Shown here: positions 54,409 through 63,457 of the stretch, one piece after another | Layout of the letters: each line of letters starts with the position of its first letter | How positions within the stretch are numbered: the stretch's first letter is position 1 | Assembly (NCBI GenBank): GCA_019359495.1 | Contig: JAHHHF010000100.1 | Span: forward strand, 1 to 64,000 | Direction: 5' to 3' | Source of the DNA: Goleter apudmare HA4340-LM2 | GTDB lineage: Bacteria; Cyanobacteriota; Cyanobacteriia; Cyanobacteriales; Nostocaceae | DNA length: 64,000 nt | Translations under genes and position numbers: made by a program | Notes under the pieces: generated by a model | Databases searched by the model: none | Told to the model about the DNA's origin: nothing | Seen by the model: only the letters and a program-made list of their open reading frames with translations

Positions 54409-55016
54409 GCCAAAAATCAACTGGATGAGGGACAAATTATATTGCAAGTCAGCAATCTAGAGTCAGCAAATGTCAAGCTATGCAAAGGATTTTAAAGGAA
54501 CATCAAGGGAAGCTGCTATAGAAAATACAAAGTGCTAGTTTGAATATATAACCTCAACGGTGTTAGGAGGAATTCTCTGCAATAAGCATCACGCCAAGAC
54601 AAGGAAAAAGCAACACTGGCTGATGATGCCTAACAAGTGTCCGCATCCAAAGGAACTAGTATTCTCTATCCAAAAGTAGGCAACCTGCTTGCAACAGCAT
54701 AAGGAGCAATCACTAAAAATTCTGTAACAGTTGCTTCACCCAAAATAGCAAGCGAGGGATCTGCTGAGACTACTTACTTACTCCTGATGTATGTTGATCT
54801 AATTGTCTGACAAGCAATTAGAGAGTAGTGCAGAGATAGGGAACCGAATCAAAAGGCTGGATGTTCACAAAAACAAGATAAAACAATATGATTTTAGGCA
54901 CACCAACAGTGAATAAAGCACTTGGCAAATTGTTTTGGCGGCAGTGATAGACCTTACCGCAACTTCGTCTCAAACCCAACAAATCCACATCAAAAATATT
55001 GAGCGGGAGAGTTTAC
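54409..55016. other. Long leader region upstream of lrtA/hpf
   Basis: About 600 bases without a supported gene. Downstream LrtA-type genes in cyanobacteria are known for long, regulatory 5' untranslated leaders controlling a light-repressed transcript, so most of this could be leader RNA. No riboswitch class is recognised. Several GGAGGAA-like sites near 54566 are not followed by a convincing gene. Confidence 0.4.
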
Positions 55017-55682
55017 ATGAAGCTTGTCATCCACGGCAAAAATATTGAAATTACCGATGCGATTCGGGAATATGTGCATCAAAAAATAGAAAAGGCAGTT
55101 AATCATTTTCAGAACATCACTAACGAAGTGGATGTCCATCTGAGCGTAGCCCGTAACCCCCGAATTAACCCTAAACAAGCGGCTGAAGTGACTATTTATG
55201 CTAATGGTAGCGTCATCCGAGCTGAAGAAAGCAGCGAAAACCTATACGCAAGTATTGACTTGGTAGCAGATAAAATAGCCCGTCAACTGCGTAAATACAA
55301 AGAAAGACGCCAAGATAAGAAAACTCAAGCCCAACCCACAACCGAGGTTATAGTACCAGAACCAGTAGCAGCAGATCTGATTGGCGATCGCACTCCCGAA
55401 CTACCTAGCGAAGTCGTCCGTACTAAATATTTTTCCATGCCACCGATGACACTAACAGAAGCGTTAGAACAGCTGCAACTGGTGGGACACGACTTTTACA
55501 TGTTCCTGAATGCCGAAACAGGGGAAATTAACGTCATTTACGAACGTAACCACGGCGGTTATGGCGTCATCCAACCCCGCCATAATAACGGACACACTAA
55601 CGCGCATAGCAACGGCAAGAACGGTAAGGCAGTCTCTGCTAACATCACCATGCCAGAAAAGTCACACTCAAATAAAGCTTAA
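55017..55682 (+). CDS. hpf: Ribosome hibernation-promoting factor, long form (LrtA)
   Basis: A 221-residue long-form hibernation factor that dimerises 70S ribosomes into inactive 100S particles in the dark or under starvation. The N-terminal RMF-like beta-alpha-beta domain (~1-105, [20 protein letters not shown]) is followed by a Lys/Gln-rich linker and the C-terminal dimerisation domain (~140-190, [38 protein letters not shown]), then an Asn/His/Gly-rich tail. The ATG used follows GGGAGAG; a TTG six codons upstream is less likely. In cyanobacteria the homologue lrtA is light-repressed. Confidence 0.93.
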   Translation: MKLVIHGKNIEITDAIREYVHQKIEKAVNHFQNITNEVDVHLSVARNPRINPKQAAEVTIYANGSVIRAEESSENLYASIDLVADKIARQLRKYKERRQDKKTQAQPTTEVIVPEPVAADLIGDRTPELPSEVVRTKYFSMPPMTLTEALEQLQLVGHDFYMFLNAETGEINVIYERNHGGYGVIQPRHNNGHTNAHSNGKNGKAVSANITMPEKSHSNKA

Positions 55683-55697
55683 AACATAGAGCATACC

Positions 55698-55731
55698 AGA
55701 GGGACACAGAGTATTTATTCTGCGTCCCTCT
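55698..55731. terminator. Bidirectional terminator between hpf and prxQ
   Basis: AGAGGGACACAGA and TCTGCGTCCCTCT pair over 13 bases with one mismatch (a G-U pair on the minus strand). It lies between convergent genes and so can end both transcripts. Confidence 0.7.
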
Positions 55732-55744
55732 GCGTTGAAAAATG

Positions 55745-56206
55745 TTACCTACTTGCCAAAGCCTGTAACTTTTTCAACGCCTCCTCAACATGACCTTTAA
55801 AATTAAACATGGAGTCAAAAACGTATTGCACAACTCCCTGTTGGTCAATGACGTAAGTAACGCGACCGGGGAACAAACCAAAGGCTGCTGTAGCACCATA
55901 AAGTTTGCGGATGCGATCGCCTTGATCACTTAAAAGCGTAAAAGGCAGGTTATGCTTAACCGCAAATTGTTGATGTGATGCGCTAGAATCACCACTGACG
56001 CCAATCACCTCAGCACCCGCAGATTTAAATACCTCATATTGATCACGAAAGGCGCAAGATTCCGCCGTGCATCCTGGTGTGTCATCCTTGGGATAAAAGT
56101 AGAGGACTACAGCACTTTGTCCGCGAAATTGTGACAGACTCACAGTTAAGCCATCTTGAGCAGGTAGAGAGAAATCGGGAGCAGTATCTCCAACTTTAAT
56201 TGCCAT
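55745..56206 (-). CDS. bcp: Peroxiredoxin, BCP/PrxQ type
   Basis: A 153-residue atypical 2-Cys peroxiredoxin that reduces peroxides with thioredoxin-derived electrons. The peroxidatic centre is [10 protein letters not shown] (Cys ~44, with the resolving cysteine five residues on), preceded by VVLYFYPKD and followed by RDQYEVF. The characteristic FSLPAQDG opening and GVSGDS are present. Length and motif spacing are standard. It likely works with the thioredoxin system against photosynthetic peroxides. Confidence 0.94.
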   Translation of the reverse strand: MAIKVGDTAPDFSLPAQDGLTVSLSQFRGQSAVVLYFYPKDDTPGCTAESCAFRDQYEVFKSAGAEVIGVSGDSSASHQQFAVKHNLPFTLLSDQGDRIRKLYGATAAFGLFPGRVTYVIDQQGVVQYVFDSMFNFKGHVEEALKKLQALASR

Positions 56207-56594
56207 AGTTACTAAAAAATTCCTAATTTAAAGTTTAAAATTTTTGAAAAATTGGCGACACTAGGTCTTCAGAGAGTGCAAAATTGCGGTCGATTAGATG
56301 CGATCGTAATTTTACCTTATCCTCAATATTCATTGAAAGTGGCGGCAAACTCGATTCCCGGACTTTGTAGAGATGCTGTACGAAGCCTAACACGACGTGA
56401 GTCTCCAAAGGAGCCGCACCTGCGGAAAAGAGCAAAAACCCTACAACTTTTTTCACACCAAATTAATAAATTTGATATTATCAAACGAAAGATAATTCTT
56501 ATAGTTGCACTTTAGTGCTAAAGTGCAACTATAAACCAGTTATGTTTTTGTGCTTTCCTGAAGCAGAACGTATTGATCAGTGACTAGTCTTTAA
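56207..56594. other. Intergenic region with a perfect palindrome
   Basis: No supported gene; the short open frames overlap on both strands with no ribosome site. One strong palindrome (listed separately) lies before the RodZ-like gene's end, and HIP1 is present. It lies between two minus-strand genes. Confidence 0.5.
56501..56532. repeat. 32-base perfect hairpin palindrome
   Basis: ATAGTTGCACTTTAG and CTAAAGTGCAACTAT pair perfectly over 15 bases with a two-base loop. It could end the RodZ-like transcript, or be a dispersed hairpin repeat of the AAGTGC type seen in part after futC. Confidence 0.7.
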
Positions 56595-57698
56595 CTACAG
56601 TGCTTCTGGTGGGGAAATGTCAGGCCCGACGACGACACCAGTTTGACTAGATTTGAGTCCTGGTTTAATAGTTGTCTCCATCTTCCGGGATGATTGGGAG
56701 ACAGATGATGATGGCTGAATATCTGCATCCGGGAGGACTGTTTGGTTAGTGTTTGCTTGCTGTGACATAAAGGATAATCCTCCCACTGCGCCAGCCACCA
56801 GGGTTGCATAGCCGAGATACAAATGCATGGGGCGAATATCTAGCTCTATTCCGCCGCTAGTATTTTTCGATTGATACCAAGAGGGTAAAACTGATTTCAC
56901 CGCATCAGGTGTAGGTAAAGAAGCAGCTAACGCTGTACCATTGAGTCCCAAAACATTCCCCATAATGCGGATAAAACCACGCACAAACACATCTTCTGGC
57001 AATGACTTTAAGTTACCATTTTCTATGGCCTCCATATGATGGACGGGTATGAGAGTGTAACTCACAAGTTGGTTCAGAGTCATACCTCTAGATTCACGAG
57101 CCTTTTGGAGTTGTTGACCGATTTGACGAATACTTTCTAGGCGTTGTTCTGCGGCGATTTGCTTGGCTAATTCAGGACTAGAAGATTTTTTATTGAGGTT
57201 AAACCATGTTGTTTGTGACGCTTGTGGGGATTTCTGTTGTGATTTGTCTACGGGATGGGAATATTTATTGACTACTGGCTTAGTGACTGAAGGTAAGGCA
57301 TCTTCGTTAATATTTGTAGATGTTTTCTTAGAGTGTAATTTGACACTTGTGAAACACTGTAATAAATCACTAGAATTTTCTTGTTCTACGCTAGGAGAAC
57401 TGACAGACACACTATCAGTGTCTGCTGGTTGAGTGATATTTGCGACTTGTTGAGGCTGTTGTGAGAATTGTTGAAATGCTAAACCAATAGCTTCTCTGCT
57501 GACAGCTTTGACTAAAATCTTGGCTTGTTCCGCCGAAGCACCTAGCATATTCTGCAAAGCAGCTACAACACGGCGATAAACTTGACTGCGATGCAGTTCC
57601 GCCTCGATTTCGCCAAGTAGCGATCGCAATTGATCTTGAGAAATTTCAATAGTAGGATTGCCAGGAGTTTTTAACAAGTACATGGATGTCATAGTCAT
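56595..57698 (-). CDS. RodZ-like HTH membrane protein
   Basis: A 367-residue protein. After an N-terminal helical domain (~1-85, MYLLKTPGNP, LGEIEAELHRSQVYRRVVA) and a disordered Ser/Thr/Gln linker, residues ~190-260 form the cytoplasmic RodZ-type HTH (LQKARESRGMTLNQLVSYT and EDVFVRGFIRIMG). A single transmembrane helix follows (~300-320, YLGYATLVAGAVGGLSF) with a short periplasmic tail. RodZ anchors the MreB cytoskeleton in rods; in filamentous cyanobacteria the cytoplasmic domain may serve a similar shape or transcription role. The N-terminal extension is atypical. Confidence 0.75.
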   Translation of the reverse strand: MTMTSMYLLKTPGNPTIEISQDQLRSLLGEIEAELHRSQVYRRVVAALQNMLGASAEQAKILVKAVSREAIGLAFQQFSQQPQQVANITQPADTDSVSVSSPSVEQENSSDLLQCFTSVKLHSKKTSTNINEDALPSVTKPVVNKYSHPVDKSQQKSPQASQTTWFNLNKKSSSPELAKQIAAEQRLESIRQIGQQLQKARESRGMTLNQLVSYTLIPVHHMEAIENGNLKSLPEDVFVRGFIRIMGNVLGLNGTALAASLPTPDAVKSVLPSWYQSKNTSGGIELDIRPMHLYLGYATLVAGAVGGLSFMSQQANTNQTVLPDADIQPSSSVSQSSRKMETTIKPGLKSSQTGVVVGPDISPPEAL

Positions 57699-57944
57699 AA
57701 TTACAGTTTCTTTTAGTACTTGAACAAAGAGTTATTTTACCTGTATCATTTCTTCGCACCGTTTCTCGACACAACCGGATTGTTTGGTATCAATTTTTCT
57801 CCTGACTCCTAAAAAAAGTATAAATTGTTGTCATATTCATCAGAAGATCAGGGAGCAAATAATGACCCTTGAGAGCTACTTTGCTCAACAGCAGGAACCT
57901 CTGCACGCAAGTAGCTCCTCTTGACTCTTGAGAAATGACAAATT
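57699..57944. other. Intergenic region with a stem-loop
   Basis: No gene seen. GAGCTACTT and AAGTAGCTC (57873-57917) can pair over 9 bases with a 27-base loop. The position just after the hydrolase gene, reading minus, fits a transcript end. Confidence 0.4.
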
Positions 57945-58838
57945 TCAATATCTTTGAGCATGTACTTTTTGCACAAAAGTATCTACCCATCGCAGATATT
58001 TCGCACCAGCTACATCTGCTAAATCATTATGTTCTGCACCTGGAACCAAAATTAGTCTTTTTGGTTCGGGAGCAGCAGCATAGAGTTCTTGGCTCATGAA
58101 GTAAGGCACGGTAGAATCAGCAGTACCATGAATGAACAAAACTGGCATGTTCAACTTTGGTAATTTTTGAATAGATGCAAACCGTTGTGTCAAAATAACA
58201 TCGACTGGGAACATCTGAAACAAGTTCCGATGTGCTACCACGTCACGGATGGAGGTAAAAGAGCTTTCCACGATCAATCCAGCTGCTTCTGGACGGTTGA
58301 TAGCCAAATCGATGGCTATAGCACCACCGAGAGAGTGTCCATAAATAAAAATCTGGCTGGGTGGAATTTGTCGTTGTTGCACTAAATAATTCCAGGCTGT
58401 AATTGTATCTTGGTAAACTTGCGTTTCATTAGGAAAAGTGCCTTCACTTAGTCCGTAACCCCGATAATCAATTAACAAGACGGAAAAACCCAGTTGGTGG
58501 AACCTAGAAGCATGTTTGATGTTTGCACTAATATTGAGACCATTGCCATGCAAATACAACAACACTTTGGCATTGGACTGTTTAGCTTTGATCCACCAAC
58601 CGTGGATAAGCTCCACCTTACCTGATGGCAGTTTTATCGGTAACCAAACATCTTCATAGGGGAGATTAAATAACTTGGGCGTTTTTGTAATCTCATTTGT
58701 AGGAAAGAAGATAAAACGAGTTTGCTGCACGAACAGAAATAAACAAAATCCAAAATAGGCGATCGCTGCAACTACAATGGGAATAAGTAACAAATTTAAC
58801 ATCATACGTAATGAAGGATGCAGCTTCTTAATGTTCAT
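57945..58838 (-). CDS. Alpha/beta hydrolase, membrane-anchored (BEM46/ABHD13-like)
   Basis: A 297-residue serine hydrolase with an N-terminal membrane anchor (~14-36, LLLIPIVVAAIAYFGFCLF). The catalytic domain shows LYLHGNGLN (oxyanion region, ~93), DYRGYGLSEG, the nucleophile GHSLGG (~167-172), HGTADSTVPY (aspartate, ~239) and GAEHNDL (histidine, ~268). The family resembles BEM46/ABHD13 proteins whose natural substrates are uncertain. The gene stands alone. Confidence 0.87.
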   Translation of the reverse strand: MNIKKLHPSLRMMLNLLLIPIVVAAIAYFGFCLFLFVQQTRFIFFPTNEITKTPKLFNLPYEDVWLPIKLPSGKVELIHGWWIKAKQSNAKVLLYLHGNGLNISANIKHASRFHQLGFSVLLIDYRGYGLSEGTFPNETQVYQDTITAWNYLVQQRQIPPSQIFIYGHSLGGAIAIDLAINRPEAAGLIVESSFTSIRDVVAHRNLFQMFPVDVILTQRFASIQKLPKLNMPVLFIHGTADSTVPYFMSQELYAAAPEPKRLILVPGAEHNDLADVAGAKYLRWVDTFVQKVHAQRY

Positions 58839-59112
58839 GTACTAGATCTTTGGCATTTACATGTATTTAACAATACAATGATGATTCTCAGCTAGATAGT
58901 TTTGACATTTTCAAATTAGGATTAAACCTAGTACAAAAAAAATTAATAAGTTTATTTAATTTGTGTTCTAATTTACAAATAAACAAGTACATTCACTCTA
59001 TCAAGTAGATTGAGAATGGGGCATTGGTACGCGATTAATCGCGTCTTCCTCATGACGCCACTTGCTACAAGTCTGGCGACCGAACGCAGTGGCTGCCCCA
59101 TGCCCAAATGGG
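58839..59112. other. Intergenic region with a multi-stem element
   Basis: The left part has no recognised feature and should include the hydrolase promoter. The right part (59017-59100) is the folded element listed separately. Confidence 0.5.
59017..59100. repeat. Multi-stem palindromic element after ferritin-like gene
   Basis: An outer stem TGGGGCA / TGCCCCA encloses a perfect 16-base palindrome ACGCGATTAATCGCGT and a second hairpin (GCCACTTG ... CAAGTCTGGC). The layout would fold as a three-way junction. It lies immediately after the ferritin-like gene's stop (13 bases), so it may be both a dispersed repeat and the transcript end. Confidence 0.6.
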
Positions 59113-59847
59113 TTAGACAGCCATCAATTCCGCATCCGTTGTAGATGATACAGAATCTTGTACTAGTGAGCGGGTTTCGCCTTGACGTTGGAGGATACCG
59201 CCCATCATTGCCAACATGGCATTTACCTTGCGAGTGCGCCACTCATCTATGAGTTTTTGCACTTGGTGAGCAGACATCCGTCGCGTCATGGCTTCGTAGA
59301 GATAAGCAGCATGACCAGTTTCGTCTTTGGCTATGCTCAACATACCCATTTTTAAGTTGCGGGTGATGGGATCTTGCTCAGGTAAAACGTTGGCCATGCG
59401 TGCGAAGTCTTTGCTGGCGTCTAACTCTAGAATGTAGGTGCTACCCATAAATACATCCCAGTCAATGAAGGCGGGTTTGAGCTGCTCTGGAGTATAACCT
59501 GCAAAGAAAGCGTCAAAAAAGGGGCTGCGTTGCTGTTTTGATTTGGTTTCAGATTGACTTTTAAACGCTATAACTTGTTTATTCACCTGTTTTAAAGCGT
59601 AGGCAAAAATTTGACCATGCTTGGTTTCATCAGCTGCGTGTTTTTCGAGTTTTGCGGCTAGCCAGGTATCACCTTCGGTGGCTGCACGCTCACTTAATGC
59701 AGATAAAAACAGCACAGAACCAGATTCCGCTAACTGAAAACTCGCTAGGACGTTGGGGCGGGTTTTAGGATCGCGGATTTGAGCAGCCGAGTAATAAGCA
59801 ACAGCACCTGCACCTACTAGATGCATGACAGAAGTCAAGAAGTTCAT
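59113..59847 (-). CDS. Ferritin-like di-iron protein
   Basis: A 244-residue four-helix-bundle protein of the ferritin-like superfamily. Likely metal ligands are visible in AESGSVLFLSALSER (~41-55), EKHAADETKHGQIF (~68-80) with its Glu and His, and again in LELDASKDFAR (~140) and AKDETGHAAYLYEAM (~173-187), giving two E-x-x-H half sites (ETKH and ETGH). The first 23 residues are hydrophobic (VMHLVGAGAVAYYSAA), suggesting membrane association. Function may be an oxygenase or iron handling; it is not a classical ferritin. Confidence 0.8.
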   Translation of the reverse strand: MNFLTSVMHLVGAGAVAYYSAAQIRDPKTRPNVLASFQLAESGSVLFLSALSERAATEGDTWLAAKLEKHAADETKHGQIFAYALKQVNKQVIAFKSQSETKSKQQRSPFFDAFFAGYTPEQLKPAFIDWDVFMGSTYILELDASKDFARMANVLPEQDPITRNLKMGMLSIAKDETGHAAYLYEAMTRRMSAHQVQKLIDEWRTRKVNAMLAMMGGILQRQGETRSLVQDSVSSTTDAELMAV

Positions 59848-59960
59848 GGGAGATTCCCGCAGACTGGAAGGAGTTTACATTTTTTATCCTAATCTGCATT
59901 TTGTTTTGAGTATTTTGATTTTGCTAGTATCATCCTTCAGAGGTAACTTGGTCGGTTGCA

Positions 59961-60557
59961 ATGGAGAACTCAAATAAAAAAGTACTAATTTGGCTGTATG
60001 CAACCATCATCATGTTGGGTGCGATGGGGTGTGAACAGATATTTGGGGCGCGTGGGGATTTAGTTGTGCGAGTCAGTGACGGGGATACCTTAGTTTTGCA
60101 AGACGCCAACAGCAAAAACTTCACCGTGCGCTTTGCTTGTATGGATGCACCCGAAATACCTCATACTAATAAACAAAAGCAGAGTCAACGCGCTAGCGAT
60201 CGCAATCAATTTAATTGGGGTGTGAAAGCCCAAGAACGGGTGCAGCAGTTGGTGCAACAAGCAGGCGATCGCGTGACTTTGAATATTACTGATAGCGATC
60301 GCTATGGGAGGAAAGTAGCAGAAGTCCGGTTAAGGGATGGCACTTTTGTGCAACAAGTTTTATTGCGGGAAGGGTTAGCAAAAGTGTATCGCCCTTATTT
60401 AAATAAGTGTCCTAGTAAAGATATTGTGCAACAAGCTGAAGCTGAAGCCAAACAGCAACGCCTGGGGGTTTGGAGTGATGCTAAGTTTACCAATCCTTGG
60501 GAGTATCGCAGTTTTAATAAGTCAAAGCCATTAAAAGAGCGTGAAAACACCCCATAA
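59961..60557 (+). CDS. Exported thermonuclease (SNase family)
   Basis: A 198-residue staphylococcal-nuclease-like protein predicted to cut DNA and RNA outside the cytoplasm. The N-terminus has a hydrophobic export signal (VLIWLYATIIMLGAMGC), possibly ending in a non-canonical lipobox cysteine. The OB-fold catalytic core shows SDGDTLVLQ (~39), VRFACMDAPEI (~56) and RYGRKVAEVRLRDG (~113), with the basic and acidic residues that bind calcium and attack the phosphate. Full length. It ends tail-to-tail with the dynamin-like gene 40 bases away. Confidence 0.9.
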   Translation: MENSNKKVLIWLYATIIMLGAMGCEQIFGARGDLVVRVSDGDTLVLQDANSKNFTVRFACMDAPEIPHTNKQKQSQRASDRNQFNWGVKAQERVQQLVQQAGDRVTLNITDSDRYGRKVAEVRLRDGTFVQQVLLREGLAKVYRPYLNKCPSKDIVQQAEAEAKQQRLGVWSDAKFTNPWEYRSFNKSKPLKERENTP

Positions 60558-60597
60558 AAATCGACAAGGGTGCTTTAGCCAGACACAGCGTCAATGG

Positions 60598-62409
60598 CTA
60601 ATAACCGCTTTCTAGCATCTCTTCAGAGGCAAGTTTTTGCTTTAAATCTTGCAGTCGTCGGAGAGCTTGGTGTAACAGCGATCGTGCCGCCTGCAATGCT
60701 TCATGGGTGGCAGTAATGCTCTGTGCTTCTTGGGTGCATAATTGTTGTGCTTGCCGCATTGCTGAAAGTGAAGTTTCAATATCTTGATGATAAGTAATTT
60801 CAATTTGCTCGGCAATTTTAGTAGCGATTTTATGATAAATTAATCTGATTTCTTGCAGAACAGCTACTTTAAAATCTGGCCAAGCTAGTTGGAGTTTTTG
60901 CTGGTAATTAGTACTCTGCCTTGATGAGCCTAAATCTTGCATTTGCTTGATAACTAAGTCAGCAATAAACGTAGATATGTCACACTCAGACAAAATTTCA
61001 AAAGTATCACAATCTATCCAACGATGCTCATGGATAGTTACATTTTGAGTATCAACGCTATCTACTGCTTTGCTGATATTAGTTAAAATCTGAAAATCTG
61101 TAAAAATTGTTTTCTGAGCTTTCTGGGAAATTTCAAAAATAGCTGTTTTATGAGCGCTTAAGCACTTACTAACAGCGTCTCTGAGAGAGTTTGTCAAAAA
61201 GAACTGGAAATGATGTTTAATCACATCAATGGAAGATTTGTGAATTTCAGCAATTGCTTCATTTTCCATACGTTCCATAAATATATTCATCCACTCACAA
61301 GTTTGTTCACCAATGTGATTAATTTCATCTTGCATTACCTTGATATGTCCAACAATTTTGCCAAATAACTCTGAACTGGGATCTTCACACTGGGTAATAA
61401 CTAGATTTAAACGTTCTTGATCTACCTCCATAGCATTATGCAGCAGCAACAAACTATCCTCAAACTCCTGAAACATCTGCTCAGTATGGTCAGTAGCTCG
61501 GTCAAGTTGAATTAAATCACGCTGTAGGTGAATAGCTTGTTCTAAAGCTGTGCGAAATTGATTAAAGGATGCTTCTAATCTGGCTTTTGCATCAATATTA
61601 GGTCTAGATAATGATTGAAGACGACAAAACTCGTCAAAAGCACTAATAGCAAAAAGTTGTGGATTAGGGAAAAGGCGACTAATCTTTTTATAAGTACTAT
61701 TGAATAATCTTGTAGCTTCTTCTTCTGTGCGAATATTATCCATCATATTCAGCACAAAAAACACTTTAGGAAAATCTTGAGGAATCACAGACATTTGTAG
61801 AAATGCTAACTCATTTTCAGCAAATGGTGCTAAAGCCGACACGACAAATATCACTGCATCAGCTTGTAAGAGATAGGTGTGGACTTCGCGGTCAAACCGC
61901 TTTAAAATATCCCCAGTTCCAGGAGTATCCACAAGACGCAGACCCTGCAACCATTCATTAGGTGTTTCAATTCGCAAATGACTAACTGGTTGAGGTAGCT
62001 TGGCTAAAACTAGCTCAAGTTGCTCTGATTTTAGCTCCTCTTTTGCTAACTGAATTTGTCCACCATCAGTTAGACAAACATTAATTTTACTTTCTGAACC
62101 ATATTGGATATGATTAATTGTGACTGTTTCTGGCGTGACATCTGTGGTAACAATAGATTCTCCTAATAACGCGTTGAGCAGTGTTGATTTACCTCGCTTA
62201 AAGTCACCGATAATCACAAGCACAAAGTCAGCATCTAAACGAGTTAATATCTGGTTGGTTTGAGTTTGTATTTGTTTAATTAGCCTTTTACCTAGAGCAT
62301 TTTGAAATTTCTCCAAGCGCAATTCTTCAGCAAAATCATTGATGATTGCTAAAAATTCTTGGCGTAAATAAGTAAAGTCATAACTGAAATATCTATTGGG
62401 TAATTCCAT
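60598..62409 (-). CDS. Bacterial dynamin-like GTPase
   Basis: A 603-residue large GTPase of the bacterial dynamin-like group. The GTPase domain shows G1 GDFKRGKSTLLNALLG (~67-82), G2 threonine in TTDVTPETVT, G3 LVDTPGTGD (~157-165) and a G4-like VLNMMD (~220). A long helical stalk follows (~285-600) with no clear transmembrane paddle, so it may rely on a partner for membrane insertion. It is the last gene of a unit with an M48 protease (2 bases away) and a second dynamin-like protein, an arrangement that suggests a paired membrane-remodelling system. Confidence 0.85.
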   Translation of the reverse strand: MELPNRYFSYDFTYLRQEFLAIINDFAEELRLEKFQNALGKRLIKQIQTQTNQILTRLDADFVLVIIGDFKRGKSTLLNALLGESIVTTDVTPETVTINHIQYGSESKINVCLTDGGQIQLAKEELKSEQLELVLAKLPQPVSHLRIETPNEWLQGLRLVDTPGTGDILKRFDREVHTYLLQADAVIFVVSALAPFAENELAFLQMSVIPQDFPKVFFVLNMMDNIRTEEEATRLFNSTYKKISRLFPNPQLFAISAFDEFCRLQSLSRPNIDAKARLEASFNQFRTALEQAIHLQRDLIQLDRATDHTEQMFQEFEDSLLLLHNAMEVDQERLNLVITQCEDPSSELFGKIVGHIKVMQDEINHIGEQTCEWMNIFMERMENEAIAEIHKSSIDVIKHHFQFFLTNSLRDAVSKCLSAHKTAIFEISQKAQKTIFTDFQILTNISKAVDSVDTQNVTIHEHRWIDCDTFEILSECDISTFIADLVIKQMQDLGSSRQSTNYQQKLQLAWPDFKVAVLQEIRLIYHKIATKIAEQIEITYHQDIETSLSAMRQAQQLCTQEAQSITATHEALQAARSLLHQALRRLQDLKQKLASEEMLESGY

Positions 62410-62411
62410 AT

Positions 62412-63380
62412 TTAATATCCTTTAGGCAATACGCGAATAACTTGCTCGCATAAATTATCAGTTTCTTCTTTGCTGCGCGCGTCTGGTGTTTTTGCTTCTG
62501 GTCGCCAAGAATGAAAAATATTGCAGTTAGCAAATAAGTGTAGTGCGTCAATCCGTTTAGGAATTAGAGGATGAGTGTTCAGAAGTTCTATTAATCTGAT
62601 GGGAGTAGATTGATTTCTGCTAATCTGTTTGCGGTATGCCTCAATGTTAATGTTTTGCAAGGAAGCTCCACCACCAGTTGCCAGTTTGATGAATGCTGAT
62701 TCTGCGGCATTTACATCCCCACAGCAAATTAAGCCGGCGCGATCGCATGTAATTTCTGCGTATCGGCTCCAGCGTTTAAAAAATATTGTTAGTCCACCTT
62801 GGATAAACATTTCTAATAATCCATGAGTGGGAACTGCTCTGAGAATTCTTTCTGCTAGTTGATTCGTCATAATTTCAATTACTGTGTTATATACACCGTG
62901 TAAGTTGTGAATATGCCCACATTCATGACCAATGACAAATTTGAGTTCTTCTAAAGTAAAAGATTCAACAATTTCACTAGAAAGGACAATAATTGGTGCA
63001 ACATCATCCATAGCAAAAGTGTAAGCACCAGCATTAGAATCATGCTGAATAAAAATCTGTGGAACCCCAATACCCAATCTATGGGCGCAATCTTCACCAA
63101 GCGCATAGATGGTAGGATATTGCTGCGGCCCCACAGCAATACTTTCTAGCATGTGTAGTTGCTGCATAATCGGCACAGCCCAACTAACTAACGCCTTAGA
63201 TATGGTTCTAGCTGGCCCCATTGCTGTGAGTTGCTGACGTAGTTTTTGATCTAGAGAAAAGCTATAGTCAGGAACACCACCCACCATATGAGCAGTTAAT
63301 TGGCGATCGCGTACTTCTAAATAATGACCAAAATTCAGGTCAACTGTTGCTGTAGGATTAGTCAATGATGGATTTTGCAT
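62412..63380 (-). CDS. M48-family zinc metalloprotease
   Basis: A 322-residue metalloprotease of the M48 (Ste24/HtpX-like) family. The zinc site is HECGH (H152, E153, H156) with the third ligand in AEITCDRAG (~218), all present. In contrast to HtpX and Ste24 it lacks multiple transmembrane helices, having at most one weak hydrophobic stretch, so it is probably cytoplasmic or peripheral. It is sandwiched between two dynamin-like genes (gaps 2 and 77 bases), implying a shared role such as processing a membrane-associated partner. Confidence 0.85.
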   Translation of the reverse strand: MQNPSLTNPTATVDLNFGHYLEVRDRQLTAHMVGGVPDYSFSLDQKLRQQLTAMGPARTISKALVSWAVPIMQQLHMLESIAVGPQQYPTIYALGEDCAHRLGIGVPQIFIQHDSNAGAYTFAMDDVAPIIVLSSEIVESFTLEELKFVIGHECGHIHNLHGVYNTVIEIMTNQLAERILRAVPTHGLLEMFIQGGLTIFFKRWSRYAEITCDRAGLICCGDVNAAESAFIKLATGGGASLQNINIEAYRKQISRNQSTPIRLIELLNTHPLIPKRIDALHLFANCNIFHSWRPEAKTPDARSKEETDNLCEQVIRVLPKGY

Positions 63381-63457
63381 AGTTCATACCTGGACTATAA
63401 AATTTGTCGAATGAACTGTAGGGGCAAACAACCGTTTGCCCTCTAAACTGATAATTC

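Noticed and set aside
54409-55016. A riboswitch in the hpf leader
   Set aside because: No known aptamer consensus was recognised; only a long gene-free leader can be stated.
58973-59242. A separate gene overlapping the 3' end of the ferritin-like gene
   Set aside because: It is in a shifted frame and extends through the multi-stem repeat; no ribosome site.
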